Source: Actinoplanes xinjiangensis
Lineage (GTDB): Bacteria; Actinomycetota; Actinomycetes; Mycobacteriales; Micromonosporaceae
NCBI RefSeq assembly: GCF_003148685.1
Contig: NZ_QGGR01000009.1
Coordinates: 186,001 to 250,000, forward strand
Direction of reading: 5' to 3'
DNA length: 64,000 bases
Part shown: positions 28,432 through 36,985 of the stretch, piece after piece
How positions within the stretch are numbered: position 1 is the first letter of the stretch
Layout of the letters: each line of letters opens with the position of its first letter
Notes under the pieces: model-generated
What the model was told of the DNA's origin: nothing
The model's database searches: none
The model's input: the letters and a program-made list of their open reading frames with translations, nothing else
Program-made: the position numbers and the translations under genes

Positions 28432-28794
28432 ATGACCGGACGGATCACGCTGACCGGCCTGCGGGCCCGGGGCCACCACGGTGTCTACGACTTCGAGCGT
28501 GCGGAGGGCCAGGACTTCGTCGTGGACGTCACCCTCGATCTCGACCTGGGCCCGGCGGCGGGCAGCGACGACGTGGCCGACACCGTTCACTACGGTGAGC
28601 TGGCGACCGCACTGGTCGGCGTGCTCACCGGCGAACCGGTCAATCTGCTGGAACGCCTCGCCGACCGGCTGCTGGACGTCTGCCTGGCCGATGCCCGGGT
28701 CGAGTCCGCGGAGGTCACCGTGCACAAACCACAGGCACCGATCCCGCACGAGTTCGCCGACGTGGCGGTCACCCTGCGCCGGAGCCGGTCGTGA
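28432..28794 (+). CDS. folB: Dihydroneopterin aldolase
   Basis: 120 residues. It converts 7,8-dihydroneopterin to 6-hydroxymethyl-dihydropterin plus glycolaldehyde. Typical motifs are LRARGHHGVYDFER (with the catalytic Tyr and Glu context), DTVHYGELATALVG and the C-terminal VTVHKPQAPIPHEFADVAV. ATG 28432 has GGGGAGAAGAG just upstream, a strong ribosome binding site. It lies ~95 bp after folP and 28 bp before folK, in folate-pathway order. Confidence 0.96.
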   Translation: MTGRITLTGLRARGHHGVYDFERAEGQDFVVDVTLDLDLGPAAGSDDVADTVHYGELATALVGVLTGEPVNLLERLADRLLDVCLADARVESAEVTVHKPQAPIPHEFADVAVTLRRSRS

Positions 28795-28822
28795 GCGGTC
28801 GGCAGCCCGGCGGGGCCGCGTC

Positions 28823-29350
28823 ATGACCGGGGCGGTCCTCTCGATCGGCGGCAACCTGGGCGACTCCCACGCCCACCTCCGCGCCGCCGTCGAACGACTG
28901 GGCACGGCCGTCGTCGGAGTCTCCGGGGTCTATCGGACGCCGCCCTGGGGAGACGGCGCCCAACCGCCGTACCTCAATGCCGTGGTCCTGGTCGAGGATC
29001 GGACCGCGACCGCCCGGGACTGGCTGACCCGCGCCCGGGCGTGCGAGGCGGCCGGGGGCCGCGTCCGCGACCCGGACCGCCGCTTCGGGCCGCGCACCCT
29101 GGACGTGGACGTCATCGCCGTCTGGTCGGACGACGGCACCCCGGTCGTCAGCGGCGACCCCGAACTCACCCTGCCGCACCCGCGTGCCCACCTGCGGGCC
29201 TTCGTGCTGGTGCCGTGGCACGCCGTGCGGCCGGACGCCGAACTGCCCGGGTACGGCCCGATCGCCGCGCTGCTGACGTCGCCGGAGGTGGCGGCCGACG
29301 TCGCCGGTGTCACGCTCTGTCCGGAGCTGTCGTTAGAGTCGATGGAGTGA
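28823..29350 (+). CDS. folK: 6-hydroxymethyl-7,8-dihydropterin pyrophosphokinase
   Basis: 175 residues. It transfers pyrophosphate from ATP to 6-hydroxymethyl-dihydropterin to give the FolP substrate. The family motifs SIGGNLGDSHAHLRAAV, YRTPPWG, PYLNAVV, FGPRTLDVDVI and LPHPRAHLRAFVLVPW are all present. A GTG/ATG choice exists near 28823; the ATG gives the conventional N-terminus. Its stop codon overlaps the start of the DUF3180 gene (GTGA). Confidence 0.96.
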   Translation: MTGAVLSIGGNLGDSHAHLRAAVERLGTAVVGVSGVYRTPPWGDGAQPPYLNAVVLVEDRTATARDWLTRARACEAAGGRVRDPDRRFGPRTLDVDVIAVWSDDGTPVVSGDPELTLPHPRAHLRAFVLVPWHAVRPDAELPGYGPIAALLTSPEVAADVAGVTLCPELSLESME

Positions 29351-29877
29351 GCGTCAACCCGGACCCCGGATCCCCGCGGAACACCGATCCCTCGCTGCGG
29401 CCGACGAGCATGTCGACGCTGGTGGTGGCCGCCCTCGCCGCCGCCGCGGTGGCCTGGCTGCTGATCTCCACCAACGACCTCTTCTACCGGATCTCGCCGT
29501 TGCCGTGGACCGGTGCCGGCGTGCTCGGTGTGCTGGCGATCGCCGAGGCCTACCTGGCGCAGAACACCGCGGCCCGGATCGAGCGCAGGCCCGGCGCGCT
29601 CCCGGTCCAGCCGCTGGCCGTCGCCCGCTTCGCCGCCCTGGCCAAGGCCTCCTCGCTCGTCGGCGCCCTGTCCGCCGGGTTCTCCGCCGGGCTGCTGATC
29701 TGGCTGCTGCTGGAGCCGACCAAGGAGGCCGGGTCGAGCGTGCCGACCGCGGCGACCACGCTGGTCACCGCGATCGCCCTGATCGCCGCCGCACTCTGGC
29801 TGGAGCGGGCCTGCCGCGTCCCGGACCGGCCCGACCGCGAGGACGACGACTCGGACCGGCCGACGCCCCGGCGGTGA
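29347..29877 (+). CDS. DUF3180 membrane protein
   Basis: 176 residues with four hydrophobic helices (TLVVAALAAAAVAWLLI; LPWTGAGVLGVLAIAEAYLA; SSLVGALSAGFSAGLLIWLL; TTLVTAIALIAAALWLERAC) and a polar, acidic C-terminus. DUF3180 proteins follow folK in most actinobacteria (Rv3605c in M. tuberculosis); their function is unknown. The GTG start overlaps the folK stop codon by 4 nt, implying translational coupling; an internal ATG at 29410 is an alternative. Confidence 0.88.
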   Translation: MSVNPDPGSPRNTDPSLRPTSMSTLVVAALAAAAVAWLLISTNDLFYRISPLPWTGAGVLGVLAIAEAYLAQNTAARIERRPGALPVQPLAVARFAALAKASSLVGALSAGFSAGLLIWLLLEPTKEAGSSVPTAATTLVTAIALIAAALWLERACRVPDRPDREDDDSDRPTPRR

Positions 29878-30040
29878 CCTCGTCGACGGTTCCGTCGGCC
29901 ATAGTCCGTTGACGATCTTCGAACGATATTCCGCTCTGAACTGAGCGGGTCTCGTTTCCGTATGCTTTGCGGCGGGCGGGGATGAGCCAGGAGTAGCGTG
30001 CGCCTCGGACCGCTCGTGGAGGCGTAAGGAGGCGCGGACC

Positions 30041-31276
30041 ATGGCGTACGACGACACCACCTTCCGCCGGCCCGGCGACGAGACGACCGATCCCGATCCG
30101 GCCGCCTACCGGCGACGGGTGCAGTACGACGATACCGCCGGCACCACGCTCGACCAGTCCCTCAAGAACCCGGTGACCACGACCGGGGCGATCCCCGCGG
30201 TGGAGGAGGACGGGCGCGACCGGCTCGGCATCCACCTCGGCTGGGAGGTCATCCTCCTGGTCCTCGCCGCGGTCCTCGGGTTCCTGCTCCAGCGCGAGGA
30301 CCCGGCGGCCCTCGAGCGGCCGGCTCTGGACGCGCTGCTCGTCACCGGCGCCGCGATCGGGCTGCTCACCCTCGGCGCGGGCCTCACCCTGCGGGCCGGC
30401 GTGCCCAACCTCGCGCTCGGCCCGATCGCCCTGGCCGCCGCCATGCAGTATGCGGAGAACAGCGACAAGGGACTGGCCCAGGCCGTGGTCCCCGCGCTGA
30501 TCCTCGCCGCGGCCGGTGGTCTCGTGGCCGGCCTGATCGTGACCGTCCTGCACGTGCCCGCCTGGGCCGCCACGCTGGCCGCCTCCTGCGGTGTCATCGT
30601 CTACGTCCAGCTGCGTCCCGAGCCGGTGGCCGTGCAGGGCGACTGGGATCCGACCAGCCAGGCGTTCGTGCTGTTCGGAGCGTTCGCGGTGCTCGCCGTG
30701 CTGGGTGCGGCGCTCGGCGCGCTCGGCCCGGTGCGCCGGTTCCTCGGCCGGATGCGCCCGACCGGCGACCCGGCCCAGCGCCGCAGTACCGCGGCCGCGG
30801 TACCGGCCATCCTCACGCTCGTCGTGTCCTCGCTGTTCGCCACCGGCGCCGGGGTGCTGATCGCGGCCGGCGCGGACGGCCCGATCGTCCCGGGGACCGG
30901 GTTCGAGTGGACCGGCATCGCGATGGGCCTGGCCCTGCTCGCCGGCACCAGTGCGTACGGTCGGCGCGGCGGCATCTTCGGCACCCTGTTCGCGGTCACC
31001 GCGCTCACCCTGTTCCTGCGGTACCAGAACCTCCGCGACCTGGACATCGCGCTGTTCGCGATCGCCGGCACCGTCTTCGCCGCCGGTCTGGTGGTGACCC
31101 GCTTCGTCGAGTCGTACGGCAGCCCGTACGCCTCGCGTGCCGGCGAGGACTGGAACGCGGCACCGTCCGGCGGCGCGAACTGGTCGCCGACCCTGCCGGA
31201 GACCTGGAACACCCCGGCCACCCCGGCACCCCGCAGCGACCGATGGGACGACGGCCCGTGGGGCGCCACCCGCTGA
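30041..31276 (+). CDS. Orphan ABC-transporter permease-like protein (RbsC/BPD_transp_2 type)
   Basis: 411 residues. A polar ~70-residue cytosolic N-terminus and a Trp/Asn/Pro-rich tail flank about nine or ten hydrophobic helices. Segments such as TLGAGLTLRAGVPNLALGPI and GIAMGLALLAGTSAYGRRGGIFGTLFAV recall RbsC/XylH-type sugar permeases, in which G-x-x-x-N-(I/L)-(A/S)-x-G and A-x-x-G-G motifs recur. No ATPase or binding-protein gene is nearby, so it is not a complete transporter here. A clear ribosome binding site (AAGGAGG) precedes ATG 30041. The family call is moderately sure; substrate unknown. Confidence 0.7.
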   Translation: MAYDDTTFRRPGDETTDPDPAAYRRRVQYDDTAGTTLDQSLKNPVTTTGAIPAVEEDGRDRLGIHLGWEVILLVLAAVLGFLLQREDPAALERPALDALLVTGAAIGLLTLGAGLTLRAGVPNLALGPIALAAAMQYAENSDKGLAQAVVPALILAAAGGLVAGLIVTVLHVPAWAATLAASCGVIVYVQLRPEPVAVQGDWDPTSQAFVLFGAFAVLAVLGAALGALGPVRRFLGRMRPTGDPAQRRSTAAAVPAILTLVVSSLFATGAGVLIAAGADGPIVPGTGFEWTGIAMGLALLAGTSAYGRRGGIFGTLFAVTALTLFLRYQNLRDLDIALFAIAGTVFAAGLVVTRFVESYGSPYASRAGEDWNAAPSGGANWSPTLPETWNTPATPAPRSDRWDDGPWGATR

Positions 31277-31279
31277 AAG

Positions 31280-31285
31280 TATGCT
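31280..31285 (+). promoter_or_regulatory. -10 element TATGCT of a probable leaderless promoter
   Basis: TATGCT, close to the TATAAT consensus, ends 7 nt before ATG 31293. It overlaps the in-frame ATG at 31281, which argues against that earlier start. Confidence 0.55.
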
Positions 31286-31292
31286 TTCGGAC

Positions 31293-31574
31293 ATGACCTC
31301 GCCCAGCTTCGCCGAACTGGACGCCCTGACCACCGAGTCGCTGCGGGAGCAGGCCTTCGCCAAGGCCCGCGCCAAGCACGACGTGGGCTTCTTCTGGTCG
31401 GTGTTCAAGAACCTGCCGGACGCCGGTGACGCCGCCTCCCTGGACGGTGCGCCGAACTCGATCGGCCCGACCGTCGACGAGGCCGTCGCCCTGTGGCGCG
31501 AGTTCGAGGGCCGCGACCTCGGCGACCGGGAACCGCTGCTACGTGCCGCGTTCATCGACTATCTGAGCAGGTAG
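31293..31574 (+). CDS. Small acidic protein of unknown function
   Basis: 93 residues, soluble, predicted helical (SFAELDALTTESLREQAFAK ... TVDEAVALWREFEGRDLGDR). No cysteine, signal peptide or membrane segment is seen and no family is recognised. ATG 31293 is chosen over ATG 31281 because the latter lies inside a good -10 element; the mRNA would then be leaderless. It is separated by 70 bp from the next membrane protein gene. Confidence 0.65.
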   Translation: MTSPSFAELDALTTESLREQAFAKARAKHDVGFFWSVFKNLPDAGDAASLDGAPNSIGPTVDEAVALWREFEGRDLGDREPLLRAAFIDYLSR

Positions 31575-31644
31575 TGTCGGGACGTTCGAGCAGGTAGTGA
31601 CGGCTGTCGTTTGAAAGCCGGACCCGGCTGGGAAAAAGCTGGGA

Positions 31645-32136
31645 ATGGCTCTCGGAAACCGTTACAAGTCCGCACCCGGTGCGGGTACTCTCGCCGCGCT
31701 CATACTCGTCCTGGTCTTCGGCAGTCCGTGGTATTCGGACTGGGCCCAGGACAACACGAACCCGAACACGGCCGGTGGCTGGTGGCTGCGGCTGCTGGCC
31801 TGGCCGTCGTGGAGTTTCGACACCGACGACTCGCTCCGTGACGTGATCGTCGGCGACCTCAAGGCGATCCTCGTGGTCGTCCTGACCTTCGTCTTCCTCT
31901 ACCTGCTGCCCGGCTCCCAACTGGCCCGGGCCCGCGGCACGGTCAGCCAGTTCCTGGCCGGCTGGGCCGCGTACATCTTCGCGGGCGCGTTCGCCGCGCT
32001 CCTGGCCACCCTGTTCCTCACCAACCCGTCGCTGCTGGGCGCCTTCAACGCGGCCGGATCCGGCGCCGGGTACGGCTTCTTCGTCGGCTGGATCGTCGGT
32101 CTGGCCTCCCTCGGCGGCTGGCGCGGTACCCGCTGA
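31645..32136 (+). CDS. Four-helix membrane protein of unknown function
   Basis: 163 residues with hydrophobic segments (AGTLAALILVLVFGSPWY; DLKAILVVVLTFVFLYLLPG; FLAGWAAYIFAGAFAALLAT; AGYGFFVGWIVGLASLGGW) and a Trp-rich extracytoplasmic loop (WWLRLLAWPSWSF). No conserved motif is recognised. A purine-rich GGGAAAAAG stretch precedes the ATG. A strong hairpin follows directly, marking the end of the transcript. Confidence 0.75.
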   Translation: MALGNRYKSAPGAGTLAALILVLVFGSPWYSDWAQDNTNPNTAGGWWLRLLAWPSWSFDTDDSLRDVIVGDLKAILVVVLTFVFLYLLPGSQLARARGTVSQFLAGWAAYIFAGAFAALLATLFLTNPSLLGAFNAAGSGAGYGFFVGWIVGLASLGGWRGTR

Positions 32137-32139
32137 CCA

Positions 32140-32169
32140 GTGGGGACCCCGTAGCCGCGGGGTCCCCAC
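32140..32169. terminator. Hairpin terminator after the 163-residue membrane protein gene
   Basis: A perfect 12-bp stem: 32140-32151 (GTGGGGACCCCG) with 32158-32169, loop 6 nt. It begins 4 nt after the stop codon. No T-tract follows. Confidence 0.8.
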
Positions 32170-32241
32170 GTCACCGGCCGAATGTGCCGTACCACGTTCG
32201 GCTGTTTTGTCAGAGACGTGGTCTCGGTAACATCTGCGGCC

Positions 32242-33498
32242 ATGCCGGAACGGGACACCCAATCAGGACACAGCGCGCGACTGCTCCGTGGCCTCGTCTG
32301 GGCGGGTGTGGTCCTCGCCCCGATCGCAGCCGCCGTCGTGCTGATCGGCGGCGACTCCAGCTCGATCCGCTTCGCGGTCCTGCTGATGGCGGTCAGCGTC
32401 GTGCTGATCGGCGCGTCGATGCTGGTCCGCGCTGATCCGGTGCTGCTCCGGATGGACGTCGAGGACCGGGTCGCCGAGGAGGTGGACGGGCTGCGGCGGC
32501 AGTTGCGCGCCGAGTTCGCGACCGCTGCCCCGGCCGGTCCCGAGGTGGACCCGGGACCACCGCCGCCGGCGCACCACCCCGGTGGGCGGGCCCAGGTCGC
32601 GCCGCCGGCCGCCTTCACTCCGCCGCCGGGCCGGCCGACGTTCGTGCACCAGCCGGAGCCGGTGGTCCTCGACGAGCCCGAACCCGAGTACCACTACGAG
32701 GAGACCGGGTACGGGTACGACGACCAGACGACCGGCTACCAGCAGCAGGGCTACCAGGAGGGGTACCAGCCGGAGAGCTATCAGGACGGGTACCAGGAGG
32801 ACGGCTACCAGGACGGGTATCCGGACGACGGCTACCAGGATCCGGCTTACCAGGATCCCGGCTACCAGGACGAGGGTTACCAGCAGCCGGCACCGGCGCC
32901 GGTGCCGGCGCGAGCAACCGGCGGCCGGGCCTCGGTCCCCGGCATCGTCCAGCCCGTCTCCCCGGCCCAGTCGCAGGGTTTCGCGGCGCAGGGCACGACG
33001 TCGCAAGGGTTCGCGGCGCAAGGTGTCACGTCGCAAGGGTTCGCGGCGCAGGGTTTCGCGGCGCAGGGTGTGCCCGCCGGTCGTGCCAGCGCCGCGGTTC
33101 CGCCCGCCGTGCCGGTGGCCCGTGCCGCCGCGGTTCCGCCCGCCGTGCCGGTGGCCCGTGCCGCCGCGGTCCCGGGGCCCCCGATCGGCCGGCCGGTGCC
33201 GCGCCCCCGTGCCGCCGCGTCGGTCCCCGGCGCGATGCCGCCCGGCCCGAACGGCATGATGGCGCCCCCGCCGGCCCGTGCGGCCGTCACGGTCCGCCCC
33301 GGCGGCACCCAGTACGGCCGGCCGGAGGCCCCCGACGGCGACTTCGGGGCCACCAACGGCTATGCCGGCGGCGACGACCCCGAGATGAGCGCCGAGTACA
33401 AGGCCCGCCGCCACCGCCCGTCCGCGAACGACACCAACGTGGGCACCCTCGACGACTTCGCCGGCTACCCCGGTTACAGCAGCCAGGAGAACTGGTGA
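32242..33498 (+). CDS. Membrane protein with tyrosine/glutamine-rich repeat tail
   Basis: 418 residues. Two transmembrane helices near the N-terminus (LVWAGVVLAPIAAAVVLIGG; RFAVLLMAVSVVLIGASML) precede a short coiled coil (VEDRVAEEVDGLRRQLRAEF) and a ~300-residue disordered cytosolic tail. The tail has a Y-Q-(D/E)-G-Y repeat block, five (S)QGFAAQG(V/T)T blocks and two 12-residue AAVPPAVPVARA copies, and ends in a charged segment. The composition resembles prion-like or phase-separating domains. No enzymatic motif is seen. ATG 32242 is chosen because TAACAT lies 8 nt upstream. It is convergent with nuoD, only 4 nt apart. Confidence 0.75.
   Translation: MPERDTQSGHSARLLRGLVWAGVVLAPIAAAVVLIGGDSSSIRFAVLLMAVSVVLIGASMLVRADPVLLRMDVEDRVAEEVDGLRRQLRAEFATAAPAGPEVDPGPPPPAHHPGGRAQVAPPAAFTPPPGRPTFVHQPEPVVLDEPEPEYHYEETGYGYDDQTTGYQQQGYQEGYQPESYQDGYQEDGYQDGYPDDGYQDPAYQDPGYQDEGYQQPAPAPVPARATGGRASVPGIVQPVSPAQSQGFAAQGTTSQGFAAQGVTSQGFAAQGFAAQGVPAGRASAAVPPAVPVARAAAVPPAVPVARAAAVPGPPIGRPVPRPRAAASVPGAMPPGPNGMMAPPPARAAVTVRPGGTQYGRPEAPDGDFGATNGYAGGDDPEMSAEYKARRHRPSANDTNVGTLDDFAGYPGYSSQENW
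32725..32890 (+). repeat. Tyr-Gln coding repeat block
   Basis: The 55 codons here encode about thirteen Y-Q or Y-P units separated by D, E and G (for example GYQEGYQPESYQDGYQEDGY). TACCAG hexamers recur throughout. Confidence 0.8.
32966..33170 (+). repeat. QGFAAQG and AVPPAVPVARA coding repeats
   Basis: First, TCGCA(A/G)GG(T/G)TTCGCGGCGCA units of 24-30 bp recur four or five times. Then a perfect 36-bp unit starting GCCGCGGTTCCGCCCGCC is present at 33091 and 33127, with a third partial copy at 33163. Near-identity at the DNA level indicates recent duplication. Confidence 0.8.
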
Positions 33499-33502
33499 CC
33501 GC

Positions 33503-34648
33503 TCACTTGTCGATGTCGCCGACGACGAAGAACATCGACCCGAGGATCGCGATCAGGTCGGGCACCAGGCAGCCGGGGATGAGCGTGGCCAGCGCCTGCA
33601 CGTTGGCGTAGGACGCGGTCCGCAGTTTGAGCCGCCACGGCGTCTTCTCGCCCCGCGACACCAGGTAGTAGCCGTTGACGCCGAGCGGATTCTCGGTCCA
33701 CGCGTAGGTGTGCCCCTCCGGTGCCTTGACCACCTTGGGCAGGCGCACGTTCACCGGGCCGCCGGTGCGGTCCACCCGGTCCAGGCACTCGTCGACCAGA
33801 TCGAGGGAGACCATCACCTGCTCCAGCAGCACCTCGAACCGGGCGTGACAGTCCCCGGACGTCCGCGTCACCACGGGCACGTCGATCTGGTCGTAGAAGA
33901 GGTACGGCTCGTCCCGGCGTACGTCGAAGTCCAGACCGCTCGCCCGGGCCACCGGACCGGAGGCGCCGTAGGCCGCCGCGTCGGCCGCGCTCAGCACGCC
34001 GACGCCGACCGTGCGGGCCATGAAGATGTCGTTGCGCCGGATCACGTTGTCGATGTCCGGCATCCGGCGCCGGACCGCGGCGACCGCCTGCCGGGCCCGT
34101 TTCGTCCAGCCGGCCGGGATCTCCTCCTTGAGGCCGCCGACCCGGTTGAACATGTAGTGGATCCGGCCGCCGGAGACCTCCTCCATGACGGCCTGCAGCG
34201 TCTCCCGCTCGCGGAACGCGTAGAACATCGGCGTGATCGCGCCGATCTCCAGCGGGTAGGAACCGAGGAACATCAGGTGGTTGAGCACCCGGTTCAGCTC
34301 GGCTAGGGCCATCCGCAGCCAGGTGGCCCGCTCGGGCACCTCGATGCCCATCAGCCGCTCGACGGCCAGCACGACACCCAGCTCGTTGGAGAACGCGGAG
34401 AGCCAGTCGTGCCGGTTCGCCAGCATGATGATCTGCCGGTAGTCGCGCACCTCGAACAGTTTCTCGGCGCCGCGGTGCATGTAGCCGACGATCGGCTCGC
34501 AGGCGATCACTCGCTCACCGTCGAGGGTGAGCTTGAGCCGGAGCACACCGTGCGTGGAGGGGTGCTGGGGGCCGATGTTGAGCACCATGTCGGCCGTGTC
34601 CAGCCCGGCTCCGGTGCCTACTGTCATCTCCCGCAGGGCGTCGCTCAC
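33503..34648 (-). CDS. nuoD: NADH-quinone oxidoreductase subunit D paralogue
   Basis: 381 residues. It carries the 49-kDa/NuoD signatures: [15 protein letters not shown] (quinone-site His), [52 protein letters not shown] and the C-terminal [20 protein letters not shown]. NuoD forms the quinone-binding floor of complex I near cluster N2. No other nuo genes are nearby, so this is an isolated copy (Streptomyces has similar 'NuoD2'). GTG 34648 is chosen because it overlaps the methyltransferase stop codon (GTGA); ATG 34627 is the alternative. The coupling to a MidA-family methyltransferase suggests a shared role. Confidence 0.9.
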   Translation of the reverse strand: MSDALREMTVGTGAGLDTADMVLNIGPQHPSTHGVLRLKLTLDGERVIACEPIVGYMHRGAEKLFEVRDYRQIIMLANRHDWLSAFSNELGVVLAVERLMGIEVPERATWLRMALAELNRVLNHLMFLGSYPLEIGAITPMFYAFRERETLQAVMEEVSGGRIHYMFNRVGGLKEEIPAGWTKRARQAVAAVRRRMPDIDNVIRRNDIFMARTVGVGVLSAADAAAYGASGPVARASGLDFDVRRDEPYLFYDQIDVPVVTRTSGDCHARFEVLLEQVMVSLDLVDECLDRVDRTGGPVNVRLPKVVKAPEGHTYAWTENPLGVNGYYLVSRGEKTPWRLKLRTASYANVQALATLIPGCLVPDLIAILGSMFFVVGDIDK

Positions 34649-35625
34649 CCGAGCATCGTGCCACGATCGCCGAGGCCGATGGTGTGCCAGAGCCACCAGT
34701 GACCGCCGAGCCCCGCCGGATCGGTCAGCTCGGCGGCCGCCCCGGCCTCGCCGAGCGCCCGCAGATAGCGGCCCGGATCGGTACGGGCCAGTTCCAGCGG
34801 CGGCCGCGAACCGTCCACACCGAGCGCCCGCAGCGCCTCCCGCTGCCGCACCATCCGATAGGGAACCCCGGGCGCGGACGCCACCGCGTCCATCGCCACG
34901 TGCGCCGTGACGTCACAGCCGCCGTCCGGGACCGGGTGCACCTGCCGGCCCCGCCGGAACCCGGTCAGCGTCCCGAGCACCGGCCGCTCCGCCCTGACGT
35001 GCCCGTAGTCCACGCAAAGGGCCGCGCCGCGCCGGATCGAGCCGACCGCATCCGCCCACGCCGCGTCCCGGGGCCACCCGATCTCGATCCGTCCCGGCCC
35101 CGGCCACCAGCGGCTGATCCAGAACAGGTCGGCCGGGTCGGCCTCGGCTCCCAGCGTCTCGACCCCGGTGGCCCGGTCCACGAGCACCTTCCGCAGCCGG
35201 CCGTGCTCGTCCGTCTCGACCACGTCCAGCGGCACGTTGTCGAGCCATTCGGTCGCCACCAGCACCCCGGTGATCTCCGCGGGCACGTCCCGTCGCCAGT
35301 GCACCGCCGGATCCAGCCCGGCCGGACGCGGCGCCACCTCGACCGCGACCGGAACGATCCGCCGGGCGAGCGGGCCCGGCAACGACGCCAGCAGCGCCGT
35401 GATCAGCTCCCCGCGGCCGGCGCCCACGTCCACCAGGTCGAACACGTCGGGATGGCCGAGGTCGGCGTCGACCCGCTCGACCAGGCGTGCGAGTGCGCCG
35501 GCGAACAGCGGCGAGGCGTGCACGCTGGTCCGGAAGTGATCAGCGGGGCCCTCGCGCTCGCGGACGAAGAAGCCGTCACCGCCGTACAGCGCCGCCTGCA
35601 TGGCCAACCGCCACCCGACACCCAT
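34645..35625 (-). CDS. MidA/NDUFAF7-family SAM-dependent methyltransferase
   Basis: 326 residues. The N-terminal G-G-D-G-F-F(V)R segment, the SAM motif [14 protein letters not shown], and [17 protein letters not shown] (E-W-L-D-N-x-P) match the MidA/NDUFAF7 (Methyltransf_28) family. In human mitochondria NDUFAF7 dimethylates an arginine of NDUFS2, the NuoD homologue. Here the gene overlaps nuoD by 4 nt, so the likely substrate is encoded next door; the Arg in the HRGAEKL motif of that protein is the candidate site. ATG 35625 lies 6 nt after a TAGGGT element, so the mRNA is probably leaderless. Family call is firm, substrate is inference. Confidence 0.85.
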   Translation of the reverse strand: MGVGWRLAMQAALYGGDGFFVREREGPADHFRTSVHASPLFAGALARLVERVDADLGHPDVFDLVDVGAGRGELITALLASLPGPLARRIVPVAVEVAPRPAGLDPAVHWRRDVPAEITGVLVATEWLDNVPLDVVETDEHGRLRKVLVDRATGVETLGAEADPADLFWISRWWPGPGRIEIGWPRDAAWADAVGSIRRGAALCVDYGHVRAERPVLGTLTGFRRGRQVHPVPDGGCDVTAHVAMDAVASAPGVPYRMVRQREALRALGVDGSRPPLELARTDPGRYLRALGEAGAAAELTDPAGLGGHWWLWHTIGLGDRGTMLG

Positions 35626-35631
35626 CCCGAC

Positions 35632-35637
35632 ACCCTA
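35632..35637 (-). promoter_or_regulatory. -10 element TAGGGT of a leaderless promoter for the MidA-like/nuoD operon
   Basis: On the minus strand TAGGGT ends 6 nt before ATG 35625, with no ribosome binding site between. Confidence 0.5.
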
Positions 35638-35721
35638 GGCCCAACTTCAACACCCTTCTCCGGTACGCCGCCCGCCGCACCCACCCGCACCACCCGTCCC
35701 GTGATCCACCGCACGGCGCGG

Positions 35722-35922
35722 GCCGGCCAGCCGAACTCCCGCGCGCAGGCCGTTGGCCGGCTGGCTGTCACCGCTGTCTCGGACGGCCTGAGACAGCGGT
35801 GAGGACCAGCCGAACTTCCGCGCGCAGACCGCGGGCCGGCTGGCTGTCACCGCTGTCTCGGACGGCCTGAGACAGCGGTGAGGGCCAGCCGAAGCCCCGC
35901 CCGCAGACCGCCGGCTGTCTCA
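35722..35922. repeat. 79-bp tandem repeat with embedded 12-bp hairpin
   Basis: Two full copies plus a partial third fill most of the 445-bp gap before the DUF2520 gene. Each full copy contains CACCGCTGTCTC, a 9-nt loop and GAGACAGCGGTG (hairpins 35769-35801 and 35848-35880, period 79). The rest of the unit (CCAGCCGAA...GCGCGCAG) recurs near 35723, 35805 and 35884. No gene is visible in the gap; a promoter for 36071 probably lies right of 35930. Confidence 0.85.
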
Positions 35923-36070
35923 GGAGGGCGGGGCGGTGGCCGATCGGGAGGGGCGTGCCGGGGCGGTGCATCGACGCCGGTGCTGTTCTTCACACGTGCT
36001 TGTCACCGGCGTGTTAAAACGGCGCATACTGGCGCTCGACCGGTACCCCTGCAACGAGGACTGGATCCAG

Positions 36071-36985
36071 ATGAACGCTTTGACCGTCGGCGTCGTCGGC
36101 GCCGGCCGGGTCGGTGCCGTGCTGGGCGCGGCACTGAACGCGGCCGGGCACCGGGTGGTCGCCGCCGCCGCCGTCTCCGCCGCCTCCCGGGAGCGGGCCG
36201 CCCGCCTCCTGCCGGGCGCCGCGATCCTCCCGGCCGACGAGGTGGCCCGCGCCGCCACCGATCTGCTGCTGCTCGCCGTTCCCGACGACACCCTGGCCGC
36301 CGTGATCGCCGGCCTCGACCGGACCGGGGCCCTGCGCGCCGGCCAGGTGGTGGCGCACACCTCGGGGGCTCACGGACTGGACGTGCTGGGCGATGTGAAC
36401 GGCATGGCCCTGCACCCCGCGATGACCTTCACCGGGGCGGACACCGACCTGGAGCGCCTGCCCGGCATCGCCTGGGGCGTGACCGCTCCGGACCGGGTGT
36501 TCGCCACCCGGCTCGTGGCGGACCTGGGCGGGGTGCCCGAGTGGGTGGCCGAGGAGTCCCGCCCGCTCTACCACGCCGCCCTGGCGCACGGCGCGAACCA
36601 CCTGGTCACCCTGGTCAACGAGGCCGCCGGCCTGCTGCGCGCGGCCGGGGTCGGCGAGCCGGGCCGGGTGCTGTCCCCACTGCTGACCGCGGCGCTGGAC
36701 AACGCGCTGCGGATGGGCGACGCCGCCCTGACCGGCCCGGTGTCCCGCGGTGACGCCGGCACGGTCGCCAAGCACCTGGACCGGATGCCGGCCGACGCGG
36801 TGCCGGCCTACCTGGCGATGGCCCGGCGCACCGCGGACCGGGCGATCGCCTCCGGGCGACTGCGGCCGCAGGACGCCACCGCGCTGCTGGACGTGCTGTC
36901 CCGGGCCGGACACGACTCCCGGACCGCCGCCGTACACGACGAGAAGGGGACGACGCGTGACCGTTCTGGCGCACACCCGCGCTGA
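36071..36985 (+). CDS. Rossmann-fold DUF2520 protein
   Basis: 304 residues. It opens with a dinucleotide-binding motif ([21 protein letters not shown]-x-G-x-x-G) and continues with [12 protein letters not shown] and [14 protein letters not shown]; the C-terminal DUF2520 half contains [20 protein letters not shown]. Such NADP-dependent reductase-like proteins precede panC in many actinobacteria (Rv3603c), which suggests a link to pantothenate synthesis, possibly ketopantoate reduction, but this is unproven. ATG 36071 gives the canonical start and follows a GAGGA stretch. Its 3' end overlaps panC by 29 bp. Confidence 0.88.
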   Translation: MNALTVGVVGAGRVGAVLGAALNAAGHRVVAAAAVSAASRERAARLLPGAAILPADEVARAATDLLLLAVPDDTLAAVIAGLDRTGALRAGQVVAHTSGAHGLDVLGDVNGMALHPAMTFTGADTDLERLPGIAWGVTAPDRVFATRLVADLGGVPEWVAEESRPLYHAALAHGANHLVTLVNEAAGLLRAAGVGEPGRVLSPLLTAALDNALRMGDAALTGPVSRGDAGTVAKHLDRMPADAVPAYLAMARRTADRAIASGRLRPQDATALLDVLSRAGHDSRTAAVHDEKGTTRDRSGAHPR

